From Cyanobacteriota bacterium (lineage in GTDB: Bacteria; Cyanobacteriota; Vampirovibrionia; Vampirovibrionales; Vampirovibrionaceae), in contig JAIEMW010000004.1 in the NCBI GenBank assembly GCA_019751815.1, positions 229,933-293,932 on the forward strand: 64,000 bases of DNA. The letters are read 5' to 3'. Within the stretch, counting starts at the first letter, position 1; every line of letters begins with the position of its first letter. Shown in pieces: positions 7,853 to 15,787 of this stretch. Both the position numbers and the translations under genes were made by a program. Below the pieces are notes generated by a model that saw only the letters and a program-made list of their open reading frames with translations, was not told the DNA's origin and did not search any database.

Positions 7853-8251
7853 ATGAGCACTGAGAGCCTGGATACACCACAGAATACTTCCGAAGAAAAT
7901 TGCCTGTTTTGCCGGATGGTTCGCGGGGAAATCCCCGTTGAACCAATTGCTACAGGAGACGCTACAGACTTGGACACACTCGTGTTTAAAGATCTCTATC
8001 CTCAGGCCCCTGTTCACTGGCTGATCATCCCCAAGCATCACACTGCAGACGTTCGCCATGAAGGCTTAGCCCCAGCGTTATCTGCTCGTATTGACCATCA
8101 GCTATTTGAGTCCGCTCGAAGAGCCGCCAAAGCCCATAATATTAGTCAGTTTCGACTGGTCCTCAACACTGGGGCAGATGCCGGGCAAAGCGTGTTTCAT
8201 CAGCATCTGCACTTATTGGCAGGTCGACCGTTTTCCTGGCCCCCCGGGTAA
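7853..8251 (+). CDS. HIT family nucleotide hydrolase/transferase
   Basis: 132 residues of the HINT branch of the histidine-triad superfamily, which hydrolyse nucleoside phosphoramidates or dinucleotides. The signature HQHLHLLAGR near the C-terminus is the His-x-His-x-His triad; the N-terminal CLFCRMVRGEIP is the CxxC seen in many HINT proteins, and HWLIIPKHHTADV is the expected core strand. Length fits the family (110-140). It starts 18 bases after the putative metallopeptidase gene. Precise substrate unknown. Confidence 0.9.
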   Translation: MSTESLDTPQNTSEENCLFCRMVRGEIPVEPIATGDATDLDTLVFKDLYPQAPVHWLIIPKHHTADVRHEGLAPALSARIDHQLFESARRAAKAHNISQFRLVLNTGADAGQSVFHQHLHLLAGRPFSWPPG

Positions 8252-8363
8252 ATTGAAGAATTGGCACGGGGACACATGACTTTTCGTCCCTTTGTGTTAC
8301 GATGTGTTTCGTTTTCATCCATAATACGCCCTAATAATACGCCCCAGAAAGAGGTGAATCCCT

Positions 8364-8549
8364 TTGGCAGAGATTCAAGTACAACCCGGAGAGAGCATTG
8401 AAAGCGCCCTAAAACGCTTCAAGAAAAAAATCCAAAAAGCTGGTATCCTCTCCGAAATTAAACGCCGCGAGCGCTATGAAAAGCCCAGTGTGCGCAAAAA
8501 GCGCAAATCTGAAGCCGCCCGCAAACGGAGCCGTCGCTCACGCGGTTAG
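8364..8549 (+). CDS. rpsU: 30S ribosomal protein S21
   Basis: 61 residues, very basic, matching bS21: the N-terminal [18 protein letters not shown] motif, then [19 protein letters not shown] and a terminal Arg/Lys/Ser tail. bS21 sits near the 3' end of 16S rRNA in the 30S subunit. Initiation is at TTG, preceded by a good AGAGGTGA ribosome binding site about 8 bases upstream; the family N-terminus begins immediately at this codon, so TTG is the likely start. It stands outside the main ribosomal cluster and ends in a shared terminator with the Mla operon. Confidence 0.93.
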   Translation: MAEIQVQPGESIESALKRFKKKIQKAGILSEIKRRERYEKPSVRKKRKSEAARKRSRRSRG

Positions 8550-8583
8550 TTCTCAATTCACCTCGAAGTAATCTCAAACCACT

Positions 8584-8618
8584 AAAATAGCCTTTAGCAG
8601 ACGCTAGGGGCTATTTTT
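8584..8618. terminator. Bidirectional intrinsic terminator between rpsU and mlaD
   Basis: AAAATAGCC (8584-8592) pairs with GGCTATTTT (8609-8617). The U-tract follows on the plus strand, and the leading A-run gives one on the minus strand, so the element can serve both convergent transcripts. Confidence 0.85.
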
Positions 8619-8635
8619 GATCGCACTTTTTTAAA

Positions 8636-10000
8636 CTAGAACAGCAAGCGGAACAGGGTGAAGCGTCCGTTGAGCTTTTTGGAGAATTGCTTGAGATTTT
8701 CTGTGGTCTCACGCGTATCCTTCACAATCCCCTTCAGATCTTTCCCGTCATCCGCTGACAGCTGCTCCACATGATCCAACACCTTGGACAGTTTGGTGAG
8801 TGACCCGTTCAACTGGGTCACACTGTTATCGAGGCGGCTTTGAAGTTGCTTATCTTCGGCAGTGTGTTTAAGCATCGATACCAACTCAGACGAGTTCTTG
8901 GCGGTATCTCGCGAGAGGGCAATGGTTTCTTTGAGCGCTGGATCTCGCATAATTTCTGCCAACGCCTTGGTTGATTGCTGAACAGAGGTGGCGGTCTCGA
9001 GCAAGTCCTTCTTCAGGTTGGGATCCCCAATCAGACCGTTCACATTTTGGCTGATCTGAATCAAATTTTTAGACAACCCGTCACTGGTCTTCACCAATTG
9101 TTCCAGATCGTGCCCAGCGCCCTTAAACAATTGATTGGCCGAATCCAAGACTTCTGTCGCTCGGGCCGTCAGGATTTCCGTGTTTTTGAGGGTGCCGTTG
9201 AGAGTCGCAATCGTCTCATCCGATAGCAGTTCATTGATTTTATCGTTGGTCAGTCTGAGGGCCTCAGCCGATTCGAGCTGAATCTCTAAGAATTTTTTAA
9301 TCCGAAGCGGGTTTTCAATCGTAAAGGCCAGGTTTTTATCCGGTAGGCGAAGAACATCTTCGACCTTACGGGGCAAAATGCGGAGATAATACTGCTGCTG
9401 ATTGGACAGAGCCAACTCAAAAATGGGATCCACGGGGAGTTCTGACCCAGGGCGTGTGATACGGTACGAGAGTTTATGACGGATCAAATTATCGTCCCGA
9501 AAGGTTTCGACCCGCTCCACCCGGCCCACATCCACCAGGCCCTCTTGATACAGAAACTTGACGGGAATGCCTGCTTTGATTGTTTGGGTGGGCATTTTAA
9601 AGGTGGTAAGCAAGATTTCTCGAAGCTGAGGCGGTGTGATTTCCAGGAATTTTTCGCCAATAATACCGGACTGCTGAATAGAAAGCTGAGAGCCTTTAGG
9701 AACTTTGATTTCTGGGGTATTGATCGTGAATTTGACGGCCACATAATATTTACCGTCTTTTCGGGTGGGCTGAATTGTATCAATAAAGCCAATGCGAATC
9801 CCCATAATCTGGACTGCAGCACCTTCTCTCATGCCGTCCACGTCCTGAAAGAAAACCGTATAGGTATCCCCGGTGGTTAATCCTCGTCCGCGCAGCCAAA
9901 TCATCACAAAAACCAGTAGAAGCACACTCACCAAAGCCAACAAGCCTACTTTAACTGTGGCACTTCGTCGCTTCATCAGGGTTTCAATTGATCGGGGCAT
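8636..10000 (-). CDS. mlaD: MCE-domain lipid transport protein (MlaD-like)
   Basis: 454 residues. An N-terminal membrane anchor (about 15-36) is followed by an MCE domain (about 45-125: FFQDVDGMREGAAVQIMGIR, then GIIGEKFLEI), the substrate-binding module of Mla lipid ABC transporters. A long, mostly helical C-terminal region (about 220-440) with heptad-like patterns should extend into the periplasm, as in the longer cyanobacterial/plastid TGD2-type proteins rather than the short E. coli MlaD (183 residues). AGGATAATGT places a Shine-Dalgarno six bases before the ATG. Last gene of the ubiA-mlaE-mlaF-mlaD operon. Lipid substrate unknown. Confidence 0.88.
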   Translation of the reverse strand: MPRSIETLMKRRSATVKVGLLALVSVLLLVFVMIWLRGRGLTTGDTYTVFFQDVDGMREGAAVQIMGIRIGFIDTIQPTRKDGKYYVAVKFTINTPEIKVPKGSQLSIQQSGIIGEKFLEITPPQLREILLTTFKMPTQTIKAGIPVKFLYQEGLVDVGRVERVETFRDDNLIRHKLSYRITRPGSELPVDPIFELALSNQQQYYLRILPRKVEDVLRLPDKNLAFTIENPLRIKKFLEIQLESAEALRLTNDKINELLSDETIATLNGTLKNTEILTARATEVLDSANQLFKGAGHDLEQLVKTSDGLSKNLIQISQNVNGLIGDPNLKKDLLETATSVQQSTKALAEIMRDPALKETIALSRDTAKNSSELVSMLKHTAEDKQLQSRLDNSVTQLNGSLTKLSKVLDHVEQLSADDGKDLKGIVKDTRETTENLKQFSKKLNGRFTLFRLLF

Positions 10001-10073
10001 ACATTATCCTAGATATTTAACTGTTTAGGGGGTTCCGTTAAAAAAATAGACCGCCCTTTCGCTCATTATCATA

Positions 10074-10101
10074 CCGGAAAATACGGGCCGGAAAATACGG
10101 G
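10074..10101. repeat. Tandem 14-bp duplication in the mlaF-mlaD gap
   Basis: CCGGAAAATACGGG occurs twice head to tail (10074-10087 and 10088-10101) just after the mlaF stop. It looks like a recent slippage duplication. No function is implied. Confidence 0.8.
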
Positions 10102-10109
10102 GTCACGGC

Positions 10110-10871
10110 TTATACCAAATCTCCCGTCATCGGGCCAATCAAACTGGATGTGGCAAACTGCAGTGCATAGGGATTATCTGATACTTCCAGCTCATCGGGT
10201 GTTCCCAGCCAGCGGACTTGACCGCCATGGAGGAGGCAGACCCTATCTGCAGTCCGGTGAATCGTAGAATGCTGGTGAGTGACCACCACACTGGCTGCCC
10301 CAAGCTGATCTCTCAGGGTGAGAATGTAGTTCTCAATCACGGTTGAGGCAATGGGATCCAACCCCGCCGTGGGCTCATCGTAAAAAATGATACGAGGATT
10401 GCTAACAATGGCTCTTGCAAAGCTAACTCGCTTCTGCATCCCACCAGAAAGCTCATTGGGATAGCGCATTTCAATGCCGTCCAGACCGACCAAGTGCAAT
10501 TTTTCTTTGACCAGCGCGATGATCTCCGGATCGCTCAATTTGGGTTTGAGCGGACCGCCTTTTGGGGCATCATCCGACTCTTCCATCAACGAAAACGCCA
10601 CATTCTCAAAAACAGTGAGGGAATCAAACAACGCCGAATACTGAAACACCATGCTGTAGTTGGGATCGTAGAGGTGAATATCCCCGGCATCTGGCGTATC
10701 CAGTCCACACATCAGGCGCAATAATGTACTTTTCCCGCAACCGCTGGTACCAATAATCGCCAAAACTTCCCCTTCATGAACCTGAATGGAAATATCATCC
10801 AGCACAATGCGCCCGCCATAGGCCTTTGTCAGGTTTGAAACATCAATTAATACAGGGGCTGAGGGATTCAA
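10110..10871 (-). CDS. mlaF: Mla-type ABC transporter ATPase
   Basis: 253-residue ABC ATPase with Walker A GTSGCGKSTLLRLMCGLD (about 42-59), Q-loop VFQYSAL, signature LSGGMQKRVSFARA, Walker B IIFYDEPTAGLDP and switch His in VVTHQHST. The LSGGM variant and the Asp-Pro-Ile-Ala-Ser sequence after Walker B are typical of the MlaF/Mkl group that powers phospholipid transport with MlaE and MlaD. The start codon is TTG, eight bases after AAGGA; alternative starts would truncate the first strand. It lies between mlaE and mlaD on the minus strand. Confidence 0.93.
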   Translation of the reverse strand: MNPSAPVLIDVSNLTKAYGGRIVLDDISIQVHEGEVLAIIGTSGCGKSTLLRLMCGLDTPDAGDIHLYDPNYSMVFQYSALFDSLTVFENVAFSLMEESDDAPKGGPLKPKLSDPEIIALVKEKLHLVGLDGIEMRYPNELSGGMQKRVSFARAIVSNPRIIFYDEPTAGLDPIASTVIENYILTLRDQLGAASVVVTHQHSTIHRTADRVCLLHGGQVRWLGTPDELEVSDNPYALQFATSSLIGPMTGDLV

Positions 10872-10906
10872 ATACGGCTTCCTTAATCGGTATTATCGCT
10901 ATTTTA

Positions 10907-11758
10907 TTATTCTGACCCATAAACCAGAAATGTGATGAAATAATCCATCAGGGCCACACTCACAAAGCACCATACTACCGCTCGGGTAGTCGCGGTACCC
11001 ACTTCTTTGGCCCCACCCTGGGTGGAAAGACCAATAGTTGTAGACAAAATCGAAATCGTGTAACCAAATATCGCGGACTTAAAGAGTGCTGTCCAGATAT
11101 CTTTGGGCTCAGTCTGTTGCCAGACAGAATCCAAAAAGGTATACCAGGGGATGTCTGCTAACCACTGGCTAATGGCCATTCCCCCAACAATCCCGCTGGT
11201 GCAGGTAATAATCGTCAGCAGGGGCATGGCCAGTACGGCTGCGACGACACGAGGCATAATCAAGTAGCGAATCGGGTCGACGTGGAGAACCCGCAAGGCA
11301 TCAATTTGTTTGGTAATCTGCATGGTGCTCAGTTCTGCCGTATAAGCAGACCCCGCCATGGCCACCACAGCCACAGCTGTCATGATTGGACCCAACTCTC
11401 TGAGCATGGCAAGGGAGACAAGCGCGCCCACATAGCTAGAAGCACCTTGTCGTGCCATTTCCGTTGCCACCTGAAGCGCAATCACCATCGCTGCAAACGT
11501 GGAAACAATCAAGGCAATCCCCAACGTGGTCACCCCGACAAAGGACATTTGCGGGAACACATGTCGCCACTGAAGCTTTCCCTGAGCAATATAGCGCAGA
11601 ATGTCTCCGGTGATTTCGACGGAGAGGCCAATCTGAAAAAACGCTTTGTTCAATCTTCGGCGCAACAGCTCATAAATGGCCTGTGTATAGGGCAGCAATG
11701 CCGGACCGTAATGTGTCCCGTCTACATGAGGATAGTGTTGAAGTCGTTTATATTTCAT
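10907..11758 (-). CDS. mlaE: Mla-type ABC transporter permease
   Basis: 283 residues, MlaE/TGD1-family permease with about five membrane helices. The conserved core AGSAYTAELSTMQITKQIDA matches the family's GS-AAELG-M-V-EQIDAL motif. It should form the inner-membrane dimer that works with the MlaF ATPase and MlaD. The ATG overlaps the TGA of ubiA (ATGA, four bases), so translation is likely coupled. About 50 extra N-terminal residues, polar and helical, precede the first membrane segment, as in cyanobacterial homologues. Confidence 0.92.
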   Translation of the reverse strand: MKYKRLQHYPHVDGTHYGPALLPYTQAIYELLRRRLNKAFFQIGLSVEITGDILRYIAQGKLQWRHVFPQMSFVGVTTLGIALIVSTFAAMVIALQVATEMARQGASSYVGALVSLAMLRELGPIMTAVAVVAMAGSAYTAELSTMQITKQIDALRVLHVDPIRYLIMPRVVAAVLAMPLLTIITCTSGIVGGMAISQWLADIPWYTFLDSVWQQTEPKDIWTALFKSAIFGYTISILSTTIGLSTQGGAKEVGTATTRAVVWCFVSVALMDYFITFLVYGSE

Positions 11759-12657
11759 AGGGCCACCAACTTATCCAGAAGGATCAACACAAAAAACAGC
11801 ACACTGATTTGACCGTTCACGACAAAAAACGCTTCATTTACTTTTTCCAGAGAGGTCAGGGAAACCAGCGCATGTTGTTGCAGCAGTTTCCAACTTAAAA
11901 ACAACAACCCCAGCCAGTAAAATATACCCACTGTCTGGGGATAACCCAGCCCAAAAGAAACCAAACACAGTAGCATCAGCCCATGAAAGAGCTGACTCAC
12001 CTGTAACGCACGGCCCCGGCCCAGCCAAACAGGGATACTGTGCAAGTGATGCTCGCGGTCGAAGTCTTCGTCTTGACAGGCATAAATCACATCAAAGCCG
12101 GCCACCCAAAACATCACGGCCAAACCGAACAAAACAGCCCATCCAGACCAAGCACCGGTTAAAGCAATCCAGGCCCCAACAGAAGAAGAGCCGAGTGCCA
12201 CGCCCAAAACCAAATGCGCCAGTGGAGAAAATCGTTTAAAGAGCGAGTACACTGTCAAAATAACAAAAGCAACGGGCAACAAGGCTTGGCATAACGCAGG
12301 CAATTGGTATGTGGCCACACACAGCCCTAGCGCTGCAGCAAGCGTGAGCCCCCATGCTTCCCATTGGCTCATTCTGCCTGCGGGTAAACTACGGTTCTGT
12401 GTTCTGGGGTTTTTGGCGTCAATCGTGGCATCCAACAGTCGATTCATCGCCATCGCATAGGTGCGCCCTGAGATCATCGCCAGAATCACCCAGCCGACTG
12501 TTTCCAGAGGGGGCCAATGATTTGGAGAGGCGAGCAATAAGGCAGACAAGGCAAAGGGCAATGCAAACACGCTGTGTTCAAACTTGATAAATTCCGACCA
12601 CTCTTTCAGTCGGCCGAAAACACGATTTTCATTGCTTTGTCGTTGGAACGTCGTCAT
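11755..12657 (-). CDS. ubiA: UbiA-family prenyltransferase (UbiA/MqnP type)
   Basis: 300 residues with eight or nine membrane helices. The first Asp-rich motif is NRLLDATIDAKNPRTQNRSL (about 91-110), the form found in UbiA and the menaquinone enzyme MqnP; the second is DVIYACQDEDFDRE (about 188-201). These bind the Mg-prenyl diphosphate and attach the prenyl chain to an aromatic acid in quinone synthesis. Whether the substrate is 4-hydroxybenzoate (UbiA) or a futalosine-pathway acid (MqnP) cannot be told from sequence. First gene of the operon with mlaEFD, overlapping mlaE by four bases. No clear Shine-Dalgarno before the ATG. Confidence 0.85.
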   Translation of the reverse strand: MTTFQRQSNENRVFGRLKEWSEFIKFEHSVFALPFALSALLLASPNHWPPLETVGWVILAMISGRTYAMAMNRLLDATIDAKNPRTQNRSLPAGRMSQWEAWGLTLAAALGLCVATYQLPALCQALLPVAFVILTVYSLFKRFSPLAHLVLGVALGSSSVGAWIALTGAWSGWAVLFGLAVMFWVAGFDVIYACQDEDFDREHHLHSIPVWLGRGRALQVSQLFHGLMLLCLVSFGLGYPQTVGIFYWLGLLFLSWKLLQQHALVSLTSLEKVNEAFFVVNGQISVLFFVLILLDKLVAL

Positions 12658-12764
12658 ATCAAAAAAAAGGGTTCTGTCTCACTGACCTTTGGTTTACCCT
12701 AGTCCTTCATCTTACTGTAAACTGTTTTGCTTTAAATTGTTTTACTCTCAAAAGGACACCTCTC

Positions 12765-13907
12765 TTGGCTTACTGTAGAAGAAATGGTTGCCTTACGGCT
12801 TGCTTTAAAATTATCTTGTTTGTGGCTCTGGTTTTTTCGTGCTGTCATACCGGGTTTGCGGCGGAAAAAACCCCGCTAAAGCCACAAGCTCTCTCACCGT
12901 TCACCAATGAAGAAGAGCGCAATATTTCTATCTACAAAAAACTTAGTCCCACAGTGGTTAACATCACCAGTACCAGCATTACCATGGATGCATTCTATAA
13001 CGCCATACCACAACAAGGAACAGGCTCTGGTGTTTTTATTAGCCCAGATGGATATATCATTACAAACGCACACGTCGTCGAAGACAGCCGCAGTTTAGAA
13101 GTCACGCTCCTTAACGGAAAAACCTACAAAGCAACGCTGATCGGGCTTGATATCAATACCGATACAGCACTCATTAAAGTCACCGACCCGGCCACCCGTT
13201 TTCCGGTGATCCCTCTGGGTGATTCTGATCAGCTCCAAGTGGGGCAAACTGTCTTTGCCATTGGCAACCCCTTTGGCCTAAAAAGCACGATGACGATTGG
13301 CATTATCAGTAGCCTTGGGCGGCAACTGAAAGCAGAAAACGGCCGCACGATGGATCATATTATTCAGACGGATGCGGCGATTAACCCCGGCAACTCAGGG
13401 GGGCCGCTCATTGATTCTCGTGGCCGCCTGATAGGCATTAATTCTGCCATTTTTAGTCCCTCGGGGGCCAATGCCGGCATCGGGTTTTCTATTCCCGTCA
13501 ACACGGCCAACCGGGTCGCCCAAAACCTCAAGCAATACGGCCGGGTGATTCGTCCCTTTTTGGGCGTGGCCATGCACTTAGAGATTAACCCTTTCTTGGC
13601 CCAAGCCTTAAATCTCCCGAGCAACCGGGGTTTACTGGTGGCCCGCGTGGTAAAGGACAGTCCAGCCGATAAAGCTGGCATTCGCGGCGGCACTCAGCTG
13701 GTGCGCGCTGGAAACCGGGTCCTTGTTTTGGGCGGCGATATCTTAACCCATATAGACAATCAACCCATTGTTTCCACCGATCAGTTTCTCAATATGTTAG
13801 AATCCAAACGTGTTGGAGATCGGGTAACCCTCTCGCTTATCCGCAATCACCAACCACTCAAGATTGCTGTCATTTTAGAAGAACGACCCGTCCAACCTCA
13901 GGAGTAA
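12765..13907 (+). CDS. HtrA/DegP-type periplasmic serine protease
   Basis: 380 residues. An N-terminal hydrophobic signal (about 13-32, cleavage near GFAA) directs export. The S1C protease domain has the complete triad: His103 in TNAHVVED, Asp133 in NTDTALIK, Ser211 in NPGNSGGPLID. A single PDZ domain follows (about 265-370: GLLVARVVKDSPADKAGI). One PDZ and this length fit the DegS/HhoA group rather than two-PDZ DegP. Initiation at TTG is supported by AAAGGACA about ten bases upstream. The response regulator begins nine bases after its stop, so the protease and regulator are likely one transcript, suggesting envelope-stress wiring. Confidence 0.93.
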   Translation: MAYCRRNGCLTACFKIILFVALVFSCCHTGFAAEKTPLKPQALSPFTNEEERNISIYKKLSPTVVNITSTSITMDAFYNAIPQQGTGSGVFISPDGYIITNAHVVEDSRSLEVTLLNGKTYKATLIGLDINTDTALIKVTDPATRFPVIPLGDSDQLQVGQTVFAIGNPFGLKSTMTIGIISSLGRQLKAENGRTMDHIIQTDAAINPGNSGGPLIDSRGRLIGINSAIFSPSGANAGIGFSIPVNTANRVAQNLKQYGRVIRPFLGVAMHLEINPFLAQALNLPSNRGLLVARVVKDSPADKAGIRGGTQLVRAGNRVLVLGGDILTHIDNQPIVSTDQFLNMLESKRVGDRVTLSLIRNHQPLKIAVILEERPVQPQE

Positions 13908-13916
13908 CAGACCCCC

Positions 13917-14633
13917 ATGGCAAAAATAGTGGCTGTCGATGATGATCCCGCCATTCTCGAATTGGTTCAGATCAACCTAGAAATCCAAGGGCACGAAGTG
14001 TTTACTGCCCCCGATGGAACCAAAGGCCTTGCACTGGTGCAACAAGAGCGCCCCGCACTTGCCATTTTGGATGTGATGATGCCCGAAGTAGACGGTTATA
14101 CCGTTTGCCAGCGGATTCGCAAAAACCCCGGCACAGAAACCACCCCCGTGTTGCTTCTCACCGCGCTTGGCGTGCTGGATGACAAGGTGAAAGGTTTTGA
14201 CGCTGGAGCCGATGACTATTTGGTGAAACCCTTTGAAATTCCTGAGCTGCTTGTTCGCGTTCGCGCACTGTTACGCCGCTCTGGGGAACCATCGACAGGC
14301 TCTAGTCTGCCAGAAGTTCTTTCTGTGGGAGATATCACCCTGATTCCAGAAAATTTGGAAGTGAAGTTACTGGATCAACGGGTTAAACTCACCCCGACCG
14401 AATTTGAGATATTAAACTGCCTGGTCCAAACCCACGGACAGGCGATCTCACTTGGCAAGCTGCTGCAAGATGTTTGGGGATACGCCCCGGATGATGATGT
14501 AGAAACCATTCGTGTCCATGTCCGCCACCTGCGCTCCAAACTGGAAAAAGCCAGCCCGAGCAAGCAGTATATTGAAACCATCTACGGGGGCGGCTACCGG
14601 CTGATCCCGGAAGGGCTGAGCAAAGGAAAGTAG
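13917..14633 (+). CDS. OmpR/PhoB-family response regulator
   Basis: 238 residues. Receiver domain 1-120 has the acidic pocket (Asp8-Asp10), phospho-acceptor Asp52 in ILDVMMPEVDG, Thr82 and Lys104 in DDYLVKPFE. The winged-helix output domain (about 135-232) contains LTPTEFEILNCL and the recognition helix DDVETIRVHVRHLRSKLE, then YGGGYRLIPEG. It resembles cyanobacterial RpaA/RpaB-type regulators in general form but cannot be assigned to one. No histidine kinase gene is adjacent; its partner must lie elsewhere. Tight spacing (nine bases) to the HtrA protease upstream suggests co-expression. Confidence 0.92.
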   Translation: MAKIVAVDDDPAILELVQINLEIQGHEVFTAPDGTKGLALVQQERPALAILDVMMPEVDGYTVCQRIRKNPGTETTPVLLLTALGVLDDKVKGFDAGADDYLVKPFEIPELLVRVRALLRRSGEPSTGSSLPEVLSVGDITLIPENLEVKLLDQRVKLTPTEFEILNCLVQTHGQAISLGKLLQDVWGYAPDDDVETIRVHVRHLRSKLEKASPSKQYIETIYGGGYRLIPEGLSKGK

Positions 14634-14655
14634 CCCAGAGCAATCGGGTCATGCA

Positions 14656-14684
14656 TTGACATTGATTTTTCCTTTGGCTACCCT
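14656..14684 (+). promoter_or_regulatory. Candidate promoter of the str operon
   Basis: A perfect -35 TTGACA (14656-14661) is followed after 17 bases by TACCCT (14679-14684), a weak -10. Two ATCGAT palindromes separated by AT-rich sequence lie just downstream. Start-site mapping is not available. Confidence 0.45.
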
Positions 14685-14773
14685 AAACATCTATCATTTA
14701 TCGATTTTATCGATTTATTTCCTTTTCTGGGTGTCCGCGCCAGTATTTTTAAAAGCCTACAGGAGGTTTTTCC

Positions 14774-15181
14774 TTGCCTACGATTTCTCAGTTGGTCCGT
14801 CGTGAACGCAAACGGGTGATCACCAAAACCAAGTCACCGGCCCTCAAATCCAACCCTCAAAAACGGGGCGTTTGCACCCGGGTGTATACCACCACCCCTA
14901 AAAAACCCAATTCTGCGCTACGTAAAGTGGCTCGGGTTCGTTTGACCAACGGGTTTGAAGTGACTTCCTATATCCCTGGTGTTGGCCACAACCTGCAAGA
15001 ACACTCTGTGGTTCTGATTCGCGGTGGTCGGGTGAAAGATTTACCCGGTGTTCGGTATCACATTGTGCGCGGCACATTGGATGCAGCCGGTGTTCAGAAA
15101 CGCAACCAGTCTCGCAGCAAGTACGGCACCAAAAAAGATGCCGCTGCCCAAGCCGCTGCTGCTGGCAAAAAGAAGAAGTAA
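14774..15181 (+). CDS. rpsL: 30S ribosomal protein S12
   Basis: 135 residues, uS12 of the decoding centre. The signatures [20 protein letters not shown] and [16 protein letters not shown] are intact; the lysines whose mutation gives streptomycin resistance in E. coli (Lys43, Lys88 region) are wild type. The C-terminus carries a short Ala/Lys extension (about 123-135). Translation starts at TTG, preceded by a strong AGGAGGT. First gene of rpsL-rpsG-fusA. Confidence 0.97.
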   Translation: MPTISQLVRRERKRVITKTKSPALKSNPQKRGVCTRVYTTTPKKPNSALRKVARVRLTNGFEVTSYIPGVGHNLQEHSVVLIRGGRVKDLPGVRYHIVRGTLDAAGVQKRNQSRSKYGTKKDAAAQAAAAGKKKK

Positions 15182-15230
15182 GCCCCAAGAAATAAGCTCA
15201 CACATAATAAGAAAGAAGGGATAGTCCTCA

Positions 15231-15701
15231 ATGCCTCGTCGCTACAAACCTGCCAAACGTGTTCCGCTTCCAGACCCTATCTATAACGATGTGGATGTGG
15301 CGAAATTTATTAACCGCTTAATGACACGTGGCAAGAAGAGTGTGGCAGAACGGATTTTCTACACCGCCTTAGAATCTCTCCAAAGCCGAATCCAAGAAAA
15401 GCCCCTGGAAGTGTTTCACAAAGTGTTGAAAAAAGTGAAGCCCTTGGTCCGAGTGAAAGCCCGACGGGTGGGTGGTTCTACCTATCAGGTGCCGATGGAA
15501 GTGCGTGAAGATGAGGCTGTGGCCATTGGATCGCGTTGGTTGATTCAATATGCTCGTAAGCGAAATGGTCGCTCGATGGCTGAAAAGCTTGCCGCTGAAA
15601 TGTTAGATGCATACAACGGCGCTGGATCTACGATTAAGAAGCGAGAAGAAATGCACAAGATGGCTGAGGCCAACAAAGCGTTTGCACATTACCGTTTCTA
15701 A
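15231..15701 (+). CDS. rpsG: 30S ribosomal protein S7
   Basis: 156 residues, uS7, a primary 16S rRNA binder that nucleates the 30S head. MPRRYKPAKRVPLPDPIYND and KVKPLVRVKARRVGGSTYQV match the family end to end, and the C-terminus (EMHKMAEANKAFAHYRF) is complete. It follows rpsL after 49 bases and precedes fusA by 86 bases, where a 7-bp GC-rich hairpin lies. In E. coli S7 represses its own operon by binding mRNA; no equivalent site could be proven here. Confidence 0.97.
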   Translation: MPRRYKPAKRVPLPDPIYNDVDVAKFINRLMTRGKKSVAERIFYTALESLQSRIQEKPLEVFHKVLKKVKPLVRVKARRVGGSTYQVPMEVREDEAVAIGSRWLIQYARKRNGRSMAEKLAAEMLDAYNGAGSTIKKREEMHKMAEANKAFAHYRF

Positions 15702-15712
15702 TGTATTATTTT

Positions 15713-15734
15713 CCGGGTCGCGTCAGTGACCCGG
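15713..15734 (+). promoter_or_regulatory. Intercistronic hairpin between rpsG and fusA
   Basis: CCGGGTC (15713-15719) pairs with GACCCGG (15728-15734), loop of eight bases, 12 bases after the rpsG stop. The following CTTGTTATT is a poor terminator tail, so it is more likely a processing, stabilising or feedback element, or a weak attenuator. Confidence 0.45.
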
Positions 15735-15787
15735 CTTGTTATTATCCACTTTGTATAGAATCCACACAGACATAAGGAAAACAGACC

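Noticed and set aside
10074-10101. CRISPR-like or regulatory repeat in the mlaF-mlaD gap
   Set aside because: Only two adjacent 14-bp copies with no spacers; simple duplication is sufficient.
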